NCBI GenBank assembly: GCA_946402275.1
Contig: CAMIVY010000004.1
Span: 1-64,000 of the forward strand
Direction of reading: 5' to 3'
Source: an uncultured Prevotella sp.
GTDB lineage: Bacteria; Bacteroidota; Bacteroidia; Bacteroidales; Bacteroidaceae
Length of the DNA stretch: 64,000 nucleotides
Positions 26,106-35,892 of the stretch are shown piece after piece. How positions within the stretch are numbered: position 1 is the first letter of the stretch; each line of letters begins with the position of its first letter. The notes below the pieces were generated by a model. The model did no database searches. It was not told where the DNA came from and saw nothing but the letters and a program-made list of their open reading frames with translations. A program made the translations under genes and the position numbers.

Positions 26106-27346
26106 GAGAGTGGTATTGTTAGTTGTACTTGATAGATGTCTGAATTGTCTTGTATATGGAGGGTGTAATTGTTGTCGTAAAGCAGTTTGAGGCGTTTGCG
26201 AACGTTGGTCAGTCCTACACCGCCCTTTTCCTGGTTGGGCTTCTCGGCCTTGGAGTTGCTGCAGGTGAAGTGGAGCTTGTCATCCTGAATGTCCACCATG
26301 ATGTCGATGAACGACGGGTGCTGATAGCTGATGCCGTGCTTGAAGGCATTCTCGATGAAGGTGATAAGCATCAGGGGTGGAATCAAACGGTCGGGAGCCT
26401 GCTGAGGCAGGTTTACACGTATCTGCACCTTGTCGGTGTAGCGCAGTTCCATCAGCGTGATGTAGTTGCGGATGAAGTCGAACTCGCGTGTCAGGGGAAC
26501 GCCCTGCTTGTCGCCCTCGTAGAGGATGAAGCGCATCATCTTCGACAGTTCGAGGATGGTTGACTTGGCTTTCTCGGCATCTATGTCCACGAGGGCATGG
26601 ATGTTGTTGAGCGTGTTCATGAAGAAATGCGGATTAATCTGGTATTTCAGGTATTCCAGCTGTTGTTCCAGGTTCTCCTTCTCCAGGCGGAGCAGTTTCT
26701 TCTGGTCGTCGCGCGTCTTGAAATATAACTTCACACCGAGGTTCATGCCACACATCAGGACGATGATGACAATAGATATGATATCTCGCTCACCCCAAAA
26801 CATAGGTGGTCTTTCACGATGATGCCTGCGGAAGTCGGCGCGTCGCTCCGGACGCGGATGTCGCTCCCACTGCTGTCCTCCGTGCTCCTCCATACGTTCC
26901 CGTTCCTCCATTCGTTCCCGTTCCTCCATTCGTTCTCTGCGCTCTTCCATATGTTGCTTCATGCGCTCCATACGTTCCATGCGGTATTCGCGACGGAAAT
27001 CATTGGGTCGTTGCCGACACTGGTAAAAGGTGAACAGTCCTATCATGCAAAGCGTGAGCACACCATAGAGCCACCGCTTGTGGCGATAGATGAGTAGGGG
27101 AGCCAATATGAAATTGTGGACGAGGAAGAAGAGCAGATAGACTACGATGTGTCGCCAGACGATGAACACTTCCTGCCAGTTGAATTCCAGGCTGCTGTCG
27201 TTGGATGTTCGCACATACAGGCTCAGCAGTGGTGCTGCGAGGAGTAGTCCCCACAGCACCACGTAGGCCATGTTCTCATATTTCGACTGTTTCTGCATCC
27301 ACATAAAGAACGGATTTTGCAGTGATTTATTGTGTTTACCAGCCAT
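26102..27346 (-). CDS. LytS-like sensor histidine kinase with Met/Glu/Arg-rich loop
   Basis: I use MAGKHNKSL (27346) as start; a start 36 nt upstream is possible. Three membrane spans are followed by a loop of about 70 residues rich in Met, Glu, Arg and His, built from near-repeats of RMEERERMEE. A fourth span (IISIVIIVLMCGMNLGVKLYF) follows. The His_kinase domain starts with QINPHFFMNTLNNIHAL, and an ATPase domain with the GVGLTNVRKRL box follows. With four spans the Met/His-rich loop would face the periplasm, where it might sense metal or redox; this is inference. It overlaps both neighbours: the lipoprotein gene before it and the response regulator after it. Confidence 0.85.
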   Translation of the reverse strand: MAGKHNKSLQNPFFMWMQKQSKYENMAYVVLWGLLLAAPLLSLYVRTSNDSSLEFNWQEVFIVWRHIVVYLLFFLVHNFILAPLLIYRHKRWLYGVLTLCMIGLFTFYQCRQRPNDFRREYRMERMERMKQHMEERRERMEERERMEERERMEEHGGQQWERHPRPERRADFRRHHRERPPMFWGERDIISIVIIVLMCGMNLGVKLYFKTRDDQKKLLRLEKENLEQQLEYLKYQINPHFFMNTLNNIHALVDIDAEKAKSTILELSKMMRFILYEGDKQGVPLTREFDFIRNYITLMELRYTDKVQIRVNLPQQAPDRLIPPLMLITFIENAFKHGISYQHPSFIDIMVDIQDDKLHFTCSNSKAEKPNQEKGGVGLTNVRKRLKLLYDNNYTLHIQDNSDIYQVQLTIPLS

Positions 27347-29192
27347 GAGGATGTCCGCCTGGTTGTCCTCCAGCCATTCCACCGCTGATAGTGTTGGAAG
27401 CCGTCACGCTGGTAGAACTGCTGCCTGCTGTGAGGGTATAAGAAGAACCACTGGTCAGTTCAGGAGAGCTGATGATGATTACGTTGCTTCCGGTATAGGA
27501 AACGGGAGGCATGGTGAAGGAACAGAGTGTCTTGCTGTTGTTGCTGATGCTGACAGTGCTGTTGGCTGAAAGAGAACCGGAGGCAGTGATGATGCCCTGT
27601 GTGGTACTGCCCAGATTGCCATCGACACGTCCGCCAATGCTGAAGATGTTGCCACCGGTGATGTAGAGCTTCTTTTGTTCGTTGATGTCGATTCCTGCTT
27701 CGGCACCATTGGCTCCGCAGGCAATGATGGTGCCTCCCTTGAGATACATGTTGCCATTGGCATCGATGGCGTCGTTGTTGGTTCCTACGGCAACGACGGT
27801 TCCCCCGGAGATGGTCATGTCGTCTGTAGAGTTTAGCGCGTCATCATGGGCATATACGAGTATCGTGCCACCTGTCACGTCGAAGGTTCCTTTGCTTTCA
27901 ATACCTTCTGCGTTATTACCCGTGGTGCGTACCATGATGTCGCCGCCCGATATTTTCAGGATGCCGTAGGTGGTCGTTGTACTTCCGTTCTCTTCCTTAT
28001 TGCCAATCTTCATGCCCTTGGGTGAAGAGGTGTATGCAGCAGGCAGGTTGTCAGTGTTTCCCGTATAGTTGTGGCTCTCGGTGGTACCATTGCTGTAATA
28101 GAGTCCTCCTTCGGTGATGATACGTATCTTACCACCTGTGATGTAGCCTTCCAGGTCGGCCTTGACGCCCTTGCCACCGCTGCCTGTCGCTTTGGCGTAC
28201 AGTTCGCCTCCGTTCATATAGAAGATACCGTCACAGCCAATACCTGCTGCTGCTTTCGTGTCACCTCCGTAGGTCAGTGTCTCATCGACTTCCCATTCGC
28301 CGTTACCTGTGGCAATCGCTGTGGTGCGTCCTCCGTTGATGGTCACGTTGGTGTCGCAGTTGATGGCCTTGGCACCGTTGGCAGATACCTCGACATTGAT
28401 GATACCTCCGTTGATGAACATATCAGCTCCAGCCTTGATGCCGTGATTGGCAGTAGATTTGACATAGAGGTTGACGCCCTTGTCAATGACCACGTTGCTC
28501 TTGCCGTGAATACCGTTGTTGTAGGTGCCATAGACCTCCAAAGAGCCGTTGCCGCCAATGAATAGTTTTCCTTTGGCATAGAGCGCACCCTTGTGACTGT
28601 CGTCAGCGGTTGTACCGTCAGTGACTTTGTTGCTGCCTGTCAGTACGAGATAGGCATTCAATTTGCTCTCTATATCAATAGCTGTACTGGCGGGATTGGT
28701 GATGTCAGCATTGTTCAGGTTCAGTTCGAAGTTGGTCTTGCCGTCGATGGTCAGAGAGCCGTTAGCAGTCTTTCCTGTCACCACGTAGCAGACACCCTCC
28801 GTACTTCCGTGACTAGCTGTCACATGATTACCGTCGATGGTGATGGTCACACCTTCCACAACGGGGTCCACAGGATTGGCCATATCAATATTTACCACCT
28901 TGGAAAAGGTGTGGCTGGCGGGATTGTCGTCTTCTTCAGGATAAGCTGCAGCGACGCTGGTGGCAGGCTCTTCCGTCGTCTTGTCAAGTGCAACGGTAAA
29001 GCTGCTCATCTCACTATACACACCAGAACTGCTGCCTCCGGAGATGTCGGAAATGCTGCCGCTGTTATTGTTGTCGCTACCGTTGTTTGTCCAGTTGTTG
29101 TAGTCGTCGCTAAACGGATCATCCGACGAACATGCTGTTGTCATCATTGTCATTGCAGTGATGAGCATGATGTACATCATTTTCTTTTTCAT
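27336..29192 (-). CDS. Beta-helix carbohydrate-binding lipoprotein (DUF4353/Cthe_2159 type)
   Basis: The start MKKKMMYIM (29192) gives a short signal with lipobox MTTACSSDD. From about residue 110 the protein is a ladder of short repeats such as GGNGSLEVYG, GGIINVEVSANG, GGDIMVRTTGNNAEG and GGTIIACGANG, the pattern of the Cthe_2159 right-handed beta-helix; the founding member binds polygalacturonate. The C-terminus is rich in Gly, His and Pro (GGQPGGHPHGW). It is probably displayed on the cell surface. It is the first gene of a three-gene unit with the LytS-like kinase and LytTR regulator, with overlapping ends, so ligand capture and sensing may be linked. Confidence 0.82.
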   Translation of the reverse strand: MKKKMMYIMLITAMTMMTTACSSDDPFSDDYNNWTNNGSDNNNSGSISDISGGSSSGVYSEMSSFTVALDKTTEEPATSVAAAYPEEDDNPASHTFSKVVNIDMANPVDPVVEGVTITIDGNHVTASHGSTEGVCYVVTGKTANGSLTIDGKTNFELNLNNADITNPASTAIDIESKLNAYLVLTGSNKVTDGTTADDSHKGALYAKGKLFIGGNGSLEVYGTYNNGIHGKSNVVIDKGVNLYVKSTANHGIKAGADMFINGGIINVEVSANGAKAINCDTNVTINGGRTTAIATGNGEWEVDETLTYGGDTKAAAGIGCDGIFYMNGGELYAKATGSGGKGVKADLEGYITGGKIRIITEGGLYYSNGTTESHNYTGNTDNLPAAYTSSPKGMKIGNKEENGSTTTTYGILKISGGDIMVRTTGNNAEGIESKGTFDVTGGTILVYAHDDALNSTDDMTISGGTVVAVGTNNDAIDANGNMYLKGGTIIACGANGAEAGIDINEQKKLYITGGNIFSIGGRVDGNLGSTTQGIITASGSLSANSTVSISNNSKTLCSFTMPPVSYTGSNVIIISSPELTSGSSYTLTAGSSSTSVTASNTISGGMAGGQPGGHPHGW

Positions 29193-29236
29193 TGTCCTAG
29201 TCACATTAAATTTGTTGTTATTGAATTTTGATGGGA

Positions 29237-29287
29237 CAAAGGTAGATGAAAAAAGCCAGCTCGTCAAAAACAATCAACGAACCGGCT
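29237..29287 (-). promoter_or_regulatory. Terminator of the LEA-like gene followed by lipoprotein promoter
   Basis: On the minus strand, 29277-29287 pairs with 29254-29264 (AGCCGGTTCGT with ACGAGCTGGCT, two G-U pairs) and is followed by TTTTTT: an intrinsic terminator of the upstream gene. Six bases later the -7 box TACCTTTG (29237-29244) starts the beta-helix lipoprotein operon. Confidence 0.75.
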
Positions 29288-29329
29288 AATTTATTCAATA
29301 AAATCAGAATCTCTTAAAGAATGCTTATC

Positions 29330-29944
29330 TTAGAGACCGAGTTTCTTCTTGGCAGAGGCAGCAGCATTGTCGATAGCCTCATTCGTCTTTTCCTTGGCGG
29401 CATTCTTAGTGTCCTCTACCTTTTGGCTTGCGGCATTCTTGGCTTCCTCCACTTTCTGGTTGGCAGCATCCTTAGCCTCTTCCACCTTTTGGTTGGCAGC
29501 ATCCACAGCAGCATCCTTCACCTCTGCAGCAGCATCACCAACCTGTTCCAGCAGGCCATTTACCACAGCTTCGGGGTCCACCTCAGTCACGGCAGCTACT
29601 GCAGCTACAGCAGCCTCACTGTCACCAACAACAGCCTTCACCTTGTCGGCATTCTCTTTCAGGAATGTCTGCACCTTAGCCACGTACTCCTTGGCAACCT
29701 CGGGGTTTTCCTTCAGCAACTGGGCAACAGAAGCCTTGATGCTCTCCAGTGTAGCCTGCAACTTAGAAACGTCTCCAGCTTCAATGTCAGCACTCAACGC
29801 GTCGATAGTCTCCTGTGCTGCTCCCGTAGCGATAGAGTCAACGATAGCCACTGAGTCAACAGCTTCACCCTGCTGAGTCTTGTTTCCACACGATGTGAAT
29901 CCGATGGCAGCAACAGCCATTACTGATAAAAGAATCTTCTTCAT
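29330..29944 (-). CDS. Lipoprotein with LEA-like 11-residue repeats
   Basis: A lipobox GFTSCGNK makes it a lipoprotein. Most of the 204 residues are amphipathic helix rich in Ala, Glu and Lys. The last third repeats an 11-residue unit (DAANQKVEEAK) about four times, much like late-embryogenesis-abundant and apolipoprotein-type repeats. Such helices can bind membranes or protect proteins under stress; the actual role here is unknown. It has its own -7 box TATCTTTG (29996-30003, minus strand) and a strong terminator, so it is a single-gene unit. Confidence 0.75.
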   Translation of the reverse strand: MKKILLSVMAVAAIGFTSCGNKTQQGEAVDSVAIVDSIATGAAQETIDALSADIEAGDVSKLQATLESIKASVAQLLKENPEVAKEYVAKVQTFLKENADKVKAVVGDSEAAVAAVAAVTEVDPEAVVNGLLEQVGDAAAEVKDAAVDAANQKVEEAKDAANQKVEEAKNAASQKVEDTKNAAKEKTNEAIDNAAASAKKKLGL

Positions 29945-30033
29945 AATTTCTTTCTCCTTTTCAATTAAAGTTAAACATGTTTGTTAAAACAGTGGCAAAG
30001 ATACACTTTTTCTCGTTTCGTTGTACTTCTTTT

Positions 30034-30786
30034 TTAACTTTTTAACGATAACTCAACCGGACAGTGGTCGCTGCCGAGGACTTCCGTATGAATTTTAGCA
30101 TCAGAAATCTGACTACGCAGACGCTCGGAGGTCACGAAGTAGTCGATGCGCCATCCGGCATTCTTCTGACGGGCCTGGAAGCGGTATGACCACCACGAAT
30201 AGGTGACCTGGTCGGGATAGAGCGTGCGGAAGGTGTCTATAAAACCACTATTTAATAAGGTGGTGAACTTCTCGCGTTCCTGATCTGTGAAGCCGGCATT
30301 CATGCGGTTGGTCTTGGGATTCTTCAGGTCTATCTCCTCATGGGCCACGTTCAGGTCGCCACAAAGGATGACGGGCTTCTGCTGGTCAAGTTTCAGAAGA
30401 TACTGACGGAAGTCGTCTTCCCACTGCATGCGATAGTCCAGACGCTTCAAGCCGTCCTGAGAGTTGGGCGTATAGCAGGTGACGAGAAAGAAATGGGGCA
30501 TCTCCAGTGTGATGACGCGCCCTTCGTGGTCGTGCTCTTCGATTCCTATCCCATAGGTGACACTGAGGGGCTTGTGCTTGGTGAAGATAGCTGTTCCAGA
30601 GTAGCCTTTCTTCTCGGCATAGTTCCAATAGGAATCGTAGCCCTCAAACTTCAGGTCCAGTTGCCCGGCCTGCATTTTAGTCTCTTGCAAACAAAAGAAA
30701 TCAGCGTCCATCTCCTTGAAGATGTCGCTGAATCCTTTTCCTTCACAGGCGCGAAGCCCGTTGACGTTCCATGAAATAAATTTCAT
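30034..30786 (-). CDS. xth: Exodeoxyribonuclease III (AP endonuclease)
   Basis: A 250-residue exonuclease-endonuclease-phosphatase fold. [16 protein letters not shown] with the metal-binding Glu, [12 protein letters not shown] with the catalytic Asp-Asn pair, and SDHCPV with the final Asp-His are all present. It removes abasic sites and 3' blocks in base-excision repair. It follows ribH by 48 nt on the same strand. Confidence 0.93.
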   Translation of the reverse strand: MKFISWNVNGLRACEGKGFSDIFKEMDADFFCLQETKMQAGQLDLKFEGYDSYWNYAEKKGYSGTAIFTKHKPLSVTYGIGIEEHDHEGRVITLEMPHFFLVTCYTPNSQDGLKRLDYRMQWEDDFRQYLLKLDQQKPVILCGDLNVAHEEIDLKNPKTNRMNAGFTDQEREKFTTLLNSGFIDTFRTLYPDQVTYSWWSYRFQARQKNAGWRIDYFVTSERLRSQISDAKIHTEVLGSDHCPVELSLKS

Positions 30787-30834
30787 CGTCTATGGTTTTG
30801 GTTTTCTTACCTCTTATTTCTCACTCCTCACCAC

Positions 30835-31305
30835 TTAGAACTTCGCCATCTTGATGGCTACTACAGCGCACTCGTCGCCTTTATTGCCTAGTCGTCCGCC
30901 GGCACGGTCTTGTGCTTGCTGCATATTCTCCGTAGTAAGCAGTCCGAAGACCACGGGAATGTTGTTGGTGGCATTCAGACGGGCGATACCCTGCGTGACC
31001 CCTTGACAGATGTAGTCGAAATGGGGCGTCTCCCCACGGATGACACTTCCCAGAACGATAACGGCATCATAGCCGTCGTTCAGCGTCATCTGATGGGCTC
31101 CGTATATCAGTTCGAAGGATCCGGGAACTGTCTTGACATGAATGTTTTCAGGCAGTGCTCCGTGCTTCTCGAGGGTGGAAACACATCCGTTGAGCAGTGC
31201 TCCCGTAATTTCAGGATTCCATTCAGCCACCACAATGCCGAAAATCATGTTCGACGCATCGGGCACCGTTGCTGAATTGTATTCCGAAAGGTTTTTGGTA
31301 GCCAT
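30835..31305 (-). CDS. ribH: 6,7-dimethyl-8-ribityllumazine synthase
   Basis: A 156-residue lumazine synthase: [26 protein letters not shown], the [15 protein letters not shown] phosphate-binding and active-site loop, and [12 protein letters not shown] with the active-site region. It performs the next-to-last step of riboflavin synthesis as a 60-mer or smaller oligomer. It lies 2 nt after the TPR gene, in one operon. Confidence 0.95.
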   Translation of the reverse strand: MATKNLSEYNSATVPDASNMIFGIVVAEWNPEITGALLNGCVSTLEKHGALPENIHVKTVPGSFELIYGAHQMTLNDGYDAVIVLGSVIRGETPHFDYICQGVTQGIARLNATNNIPVVFGLLTTENMQQAQDRAGGRLGNKGDECAVVAIKMAKF

Positions 31306-31307
31306 TT

Positions 31308-31958
31308 TTACTTACAACGCTCAATATACTTGTCGATGGTCTGATACTGCATAGACTGGAAGTACTTTTCCTTTACCTCCTCGTACAGCTTCAGTGCCTC
31401 GTCCTTCTTGCCCTGGCTCTCCAGAATTTCACCAGCCTGGATGAGGAATGTGGGAGACAATGAATTGTTATCAGCCATTTTAGCAGCAGAAGTCAGATGC
31501 TTAACAGCCTCGTCGTACTGCTTCAGGTTGGCATATGCATTGCCCAGCGCACCTTCTGCTGCAGGACTGATCATCTGGTCGCCCTTGCCACTGAAGTTCT
31601 CCAGAGCATTGACAGCCTCCTGCCATTTACCAAGATTAGCTTGACACAAACCAATGTAAAGCTGAGCCAAATTGCCAGCATCGGTAGAACTGTATTCGTT
31701 GGCTACTTTTTGGAAGCCTGTCAATGCCTTGTCATACTGCTGGGCATCAAACAGCTCCTGACTCTTGGCGAGCTCGGTGCTAGCCTCGTTGCTACGAGGC
31801 TCCAGATAATAGTTGTTCACAAGAATAGCGCATACGATAACAGCTACTACTGCTACTACGCCACCAATGATTGCTTTCTTGTATTTCTCGAAGAAAGCCT
31901 CGGTCTTGCTGACCTGCTGCTCCTCAACAGGAGCTACTTTAGGATTGTTGTTTGCCAT
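31308..31958 (-). CDS. Membrane-anchored TPR protein
   Basis: A short cytoplasmic N-terminus is followed by one membrane span ([22 protein letters not shown], about 30-51). A periplasmic run of TPR-like helices follows ([54 protein letters not shown]). The layout resembles YfgM-type helpers of the Sec and BAM pathways; that role is inferred. The promoter has TACCTTTG (32001-32008) and TTTG (32029-32032) with a 20-nt spacer on the minus strand. Confidence 0.85.
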   Translation of the reverse strand: MANNNPKVAPVEEQQVSKTEAFFEKYKKAIIGGVVAVVAVIVCAILVNNYYLEPRSNEASTELAKSQELFDAQQYDKALTGFQKVANEYSSTDAGNLAQLYIGLCQANLGKWQEAVNALENFSGKGDQMISPAAEGALGNAYANLKQYDEAVKHLTSAAKMADNNSLSPTFLIQAGEILESQGKKDEALKLYEEVKEKYFQSMQYQTIDKYIERCK

Positions 31959-32000
31959 TATAATAAATTGTTTTTTTGTTGTTCACGATTTAATCGGCTG

Positions 32001-32032
32001 CAAAGGTACGAATAAGTGAGTAAAAAACCAAA
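32001..32032 (-). promoter_or_regulatory. Canonical -33/-7 promoter of the TPR-ribH operon
   Basis: On the minus strand TTTG (32029-32032) and TACCTTTG (32001-32008) are 20 nt apart, giving a leader of roughly 35-40 nt. Confidence 0.75.
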
Positions 32033-32124
32033 TTTATTTAGATTTTTTCGAACGGTAGTACTATAGAAAGAATTTCAAAGGTACAAAATAAAAGTGAAAT
32101 GTGAAGAATGTAAAGTGAAAAATT

Positions 32125-32166
32125 TACTTTTGCTATAGAAAAATTATATAAAAAATTGTACCTTTG
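32125..32166 (+). promoter_or_regulatory. Two -7 boxes before recF
   Basis: TACTTTTG (32125-32132) and TACCTTTG (32159-32166) precede the ATG at 32174. The nearer box would give a nearly leaderless mRNA, the farther one a leader of about 35 nt. Confidence 0.6.
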
Positions 32167-32173
32167 CACCCAA

Positions 32174-33271
32174 ATGATATTAAAGAGGCTGTCTATACTC
32201 AATTATAAGAACATTGCTGAGGCTACACTGGAGTTGTCGCCAAAGATGAATTGTTTTATTGGTCGTAACGGAATGGGAAAGACAAATGTGCTGGATGCTA
32301 TCTATTACCTGTCGTTCTGCCGTTCTGCCAATAATCCTATTGACTCTCAGGTGATTCGTCATGAGGAACCTTTCTTCGTATTGGAAGGGGAATATGAGGG
32401 GGCGGAAGATACACTTTTCATTTCCGTAGGCATGAAGCGCGGCACTAAGAAGCACTTCAAACGTAACAAGAAAGAGTATAAGCGGCTTTCTGAACATATC
32501 GGACTCATTCCACTGGTGGTGGTGTCGCCTGCTGACACACTGCTTATCGAGGGAACCAGTGAGGAACGCCGGAAACTGATGGATATGGTAATCTCGCAGT
32601 ATGACCGAAGTTATATTGACGCTTTGTCTCGTTATAACAATGCACACCAGCAGCGTAACACCTTGCTGAAGATGGAAGACCAGGAACCCGATCCGTTGCT
32701 GATGCAGCTCTGGGAGGAACAGATGGCTGAGGCTGGTGAACTGTTGTATGAAAAACGCCGTTCCTTTGTTGATGAGCTGATACCGCTGTTCCAAGAGTTC
32801 TACCAGCATATCTCTGGTGGACAGGAACGGGTAGGGTTGACCTATGTGTCCCATTGTCAACGCGGCCCGCTGTTGGATGTGATACAACGTGACCGTGCGA
32901 AAGACCGTGCTGTGGGCTATTCGTTGCATGGTGTTCACCGTGATGATCTGGAATTCACGCTAGGGGGACATCCTATGCGTCGTGAGGGTTCTCAGGGACA
33001 GAACAAGACGTATGTGATAGCCCTGAAGCTGGCACAGTTTGATTTCCTGAAACGCACGTCCTCACAGACCGTTCCGATGTTACTGCTGGATGATATCTTC
33101 GACAAGTTAGATGCAGACCGTGTGGAGCAGATTGTTCATCTGGTTTCCGGTAACAGCTTCGGACAAATCTTCATCACCGATACCAATCGTGACCATCTGG
33201 ACCAGATACTCAGCAGCAGCCACCTGGATTATAAGATTTTCCATGTTGAGAACGGGGTGATAGAAGGCTAA
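32174..33271 (+). CDS. recF: DNA replication and repair protein RecF
   Basis: MILKRLSILNYKNI at 32174 is the usual RecF beginning; the longer frame starts inside the promoter. GRNGMGKTNVLDAIYYL is the Walker A loop, GSQGQNKTYVIALKLAQ the ABC signature region, and LLLDDIFDKLD the Walker B motif. RecF loads RecA at single-strand gaps together with RecO and RecR. The dciA gene follows 22 nt later, as is common in Bacteroidetes. Confidence 0.95.
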   Translation: MILKRLSILNYKNIAEATLELSPKMNCFIGRNGMGKTNVLDAIYYLSFCRSANNPIDSQVIRHEEPFFVLEGEYEGAEDTLFISVGMKRGTKKHFKRNKKEYKRLSEHIGLIPLVVVSPADTLLIEGTSEERRKLMDMVISQYDRSYIDALSRYNNAHQQRNTLLKMEDQEPDPLLMQLWEEQMAEAGELLYEKRRSFVDELIPLFQEFYQHISGGQERVGLTYVSHCQRGPLLDVIQRDRAKDRAVGYSLHGVHRDDLEFTLGGHPMRREGSQGQNKTYVIALKLAQFDFLKRTSSQTVPMLLLDDIFDKLDADRVEQIVHLVSGNSFGQIFITDTNRDHLDQILSSSHLDYKIFHVENGVIEG

Positions 33272-33293
33272 TGGATGAAAGGAGCAATGACAG

Positions 33294-33584
33294 ATGTTTA
33301 AAAGAGATGTGCAATCGGTAAAAGACCTCATCATGCGGACATTGCGTGAACAAGGTTTAGAGACTCCGTTACAGCAGAAACGGCTGGTGGAGGCTTGGCC
33401 AGAAGTGGCTGGTGACCTTATCAAGCGCTATACCCTGAACACGTATATCTACAACCAGACGCTTTATGTGCGCTTGTCGAATCCCGCCCTGCGTGCCGAT
33501 CTCTCCATGCGGCGCGAGGAGTTTGTACAGAAGTTGAATGCGGTGGTTGGTGAACAGGTGATTACTGATGTCAGATTCTGTTAA
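33294..33584 (+). CDS. dciA: DciA-like DUF721 protein (helicase loader)
   Basis: A 96-residue basic KH-like domain of DUF721: QQKRLVEAWPEVAGDLIKRYT followed by YNQTLYVRLSNPALRADLSMRRE. DciA loads the replicative helicase in bacteria without DnaC or DnaI. It lies directly after recF and converges with the fau gene. A short TTCATGATTCACGGTTCAT repeat-like spacer follows. Confidence 0.88.
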   Translation: MFKRDVQSVKDLIMRTLREQGLETPLQQKRLVEAWPEVAGDLIKRYTLNTYIYNQTLYVRLSNPALRADLSMRREEFVQKLNAVVGEQVITDVRFC

Positions 33585-33609
33585 TGGTGCATGGTTCATG
33601 ATTCACGGT

Positions 33610-34146
33610 TCATCTCTTACATCTCGAGATTACCTCGTCCATCATGATATCATTCGTGTCGTGAGGCACCTCGTCAATCAGTTGCCACGAGAAACACAAC
33701 CCTATCTTGTATGCGTGTGGAATCTTGGGTAGGAACCGGTCGTAAAAGCCCTTTCCCCTTCCCAGTCTATGCCCCTCTGCGTCGAAAGCCATTCCAGGCA
33801 CAATGGCCACCTCAATAGCGTCGTAGTCAGTAAATAGAACACCTGTGGGTTCCATGATGTTGAAAGCCCCTTGCTGCAAGTCGGCTCTCCCCGTATAGCG
33901 GCGCAGCTCCATCTCTGTATCATTGATGACGCGGGGCAGCAGCACTGTTTTGCCTTGTTCGGCTAAATGGTCTAGCAAAGCCTGCGTCTGCACCTCGTCG
34001 GGTAGGGCGCTGTAGAGTAACAGGGTATGTGCCTTGCTGACGTGCTCGTTGTCCTTCAGCACAGTTGTCAAAGCAGACGATTCGTCTGTGGAATGCTGTT
34101 GTTTCCGCAGACGAATCATCTTTCTTATTTCTTGCTTGGTCATCAT
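33610..34146 (-). CDS. 5-formyltetrahydrofolate cyclo-ligase
   Basis: The 5-FTHF cyclo-ligase fold of about 178 residues. The N-terminal basic helix KQEIRKMIRLRKQ, the block VAIVPGMAFD and GHRLGRGKGFYDRFL with the ATP and magnesium site are all present. It returns 5-formyl-THF to the folate pool. I start at ATG 34146, which overlaps the ctpA stop as ATGA; a TTG nine bases earlier is less likely. Confidence 0.9.
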   Translation of the reverse strand: MMTKQEIRKMIRLRKQQHSTDESSALTTVLKDNEHVSKAHTLLLYSALPDEVQTQALLDHLAEQGKTVLLPRVINDTEMELRRYTGRADLQQGAFNIMEPTGVLFTDYDAIEVAIVPGMAFDAEGHRLGRGKGFYDRFLPKIPHAYKIGLCFSWQLIDEVPHDTNDIMMDEVISRCKR

Positions 34147-35852
34147 GACAGACAAGCCGTATAAGTTGCTTTCCGATGTGTTCCGTGATAGTCGAAAGCT
34201 CTCAGCTGTGCCACTTTCTTCTCTTTCTTTTCAGGAGCCTGTGGGAAGGCCTTTCCCTCGCGGAAGAGTTTCAGTGTTTCCAGAATGGCGGGGTCGTCGC
34301 TGTTCAGATATTCCATCCACGACTGTTCGCTCTGCATGTTATAGATGATGCGGCTTACAATGTACCGTTCCAGCAGCTTGTGCGATTTCTGTATCATCAG
34401 GTTGCGGCGTTTCAGTCCGTTTTTCTCTGCATAGGTGGCAAACTTTTCCACCATGTTCTGCTTCTTGAGGTAGTCTGCCAGTTGTTCCATCGTCTCATAT
34501 TCGCTCAGGTGTTTCCTGTTCTCATCCACATAGGTGAAGGCATACTGGATAATCAGTCCGCTCATTGAAGCCTGCTTGTAATAAGAAGTCACATCCGTCG
34601 TATCCTCAGCAATAAAGATGTCGGGGGTGATGCCACCGCCACCATAGACGGGACGTCCAATAGCCGTGTGGTATTCCTTACCCTCGTGCTTGATACTGTC
34701 CTGTGAGAAGAACTCGCCGTGCTCATAGCGTGTGAGGAGGTCCTCCTCATAGTCCTTGTTGTCGCCAGCTGTATAGGGCTTCTGGATGCAACGTCCCGAG
34801 GGGGAGTAGTAGCGTGCGATGGTCAGGCGAATCATCGACTGGTCGTTGAAGGAGATAGGTTGCTGTACCAGTCCCTTGCCAAACGAGCGTCGTCCGATAA
34901 TCGTACCGCGATCATTGTCCTGAATGGCACCAGCCAGAATCTCTGATGCTGATGCCGACCCCTCGTCGATGAGCACTACCAGTGGAATCTGCTGATAGGA
35001 ACCGCGTCCGTCGCTGCGGAACTCCTGGCGAGGCGACTTGCGGCCTTCTGTATAGACAATCAGCTTGTTCTTGGGCAGGAACTCGTTGGCAATCTGTACG
35101 GCAGACTGCAGATAGCCTCCCGTATTGCCTCTCAGGTCGATGGTCAGGTTCTCCACCTGTTTCTGTGACAGCTTAGCCAGTGCGATGAGCAGTTCGGGAT
35201 AAGTGTTCTCGCCAAAGTTCTTGATACGGATATATCCCGTCTTGTCGTCCAGCATATAGACGGCAGTAACACTCTTGGTAGGAATCTCCCCGCGTGTCAC
35301 CACCAGTGTGCGTATCTTCTTTTCCCCATAGCGCAACACGCCCAGCTTCACCTTCGTGTCCTTAGGACCTTTCAGCGTGTGCATAGCCACCTCGTTGGTC
35401 AGCGTTTTCCCCGTAAACGGCTTGTCGTCCACCTTCACTATCTTGTCACCGGCTATTACGCCAGCTTTCTCCGCAGGACCATTGCTGATGACCTGTTGTA
35501 CGTGCAGGGTGTCCTGACGGATGGTGAACTCAATACCCACGCCGGAGAAGGACCCTCTCAGGTCGTCGTTGGCTATCTGTACGTCTTTGGCAGCAATATA
35601 GACAGAGTGGGGGTCCAGTTCCGACAGAATCTGCGGAACAGCCTTCTCCACCAGGTCGTTCACGTTGACCGTGTCCACATACTGTGCATCAATGATGTGC
35701 AGCAGGTTGTTCAGCTTGTTACTTCCGGAATTGATGATACTCAGGCGGTTGCCCGTAAAATGGTTGGCATAGAAAGTGCCGACAAAGATGCCGAACACCA
35801 CGCAGAGTGCCATGATGAGCGGCATGTATCTGTTCTTCTTTTTCTCGTTCAT
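34143..35852 (-). CDS. C-terminal processing protease (S41, PDZ)
   Basis: An N-terminal membrane anchor (about 10-31, LIMALCVVFGIFVGTFYANHF) is followed by a PDZ domain (around 95-180, SGVGIEFTI... GDKIVKVDD) and the S41A protease domain. GSASASEIL holds the nucleophile Ser; the general-base Lys lies in GRRSFGKGLVQ, so both are present, unlike the S41 protein at 2303. It cleaves C-terminal tails of periplasmic proteins. The tail after about 500 is helical and specific to Bacteroidetes CtpA. It is coupled to the fau-like gene. Confidence 0.92.
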   Translation of the reverse strand: MNEKKKNRYMPLIMALCVVFGIFVGTFYANHFTGNRLSIINSGSNKLNNLLHIIDAQYVDTVNVNDLVEKAVPQILSELDPHSVYIAAKDVQIANDDLRGSFSGVGIEFTIRQDTLHVQQVISNGPAEKAGVIAGDKIVKVDDKPFTGKTLTNEVAMHTLKGPKDTKVKLGVLRYGEKKIRTLVVTRGEIPTKSVTAVYMLDDKTGYIRIKNFGENTYPELLIALAKLSQKQVENLTIDLRGNTGGYLQSAVQIANEFLPKNKLIVYTEGRKSPRQEFRSDGRGSYQQIPLVVLIDEGSASASEILAGAIQDNDRGTIIGRRSFGKGLVQQPISFNDQSMIRLTIARYYSPSGRCIQKPYTAGDNKDYEEDLLTRYEHGEFFSQDSIKHEGKEYHTAIGRPVYGGGGITPDIFIAEDTTDVTSYYKQASMSGLIIQYAFTYVDENRKHLSEYETMEQLADYLKKQNMVEKFATYAEKNGLKRRNLMIQKSHKLLERYIVSRIIYNMQSEQSWMEYLNSDDPAILETLKLFREGKAFPQAPEKKEKKVAQLRAFDYHGTHRKATYTACLS

Positions 35853-35892
35853 GCTGATGTTTTTGTCGTTATTCCGTTATTCCGAGATTCCG

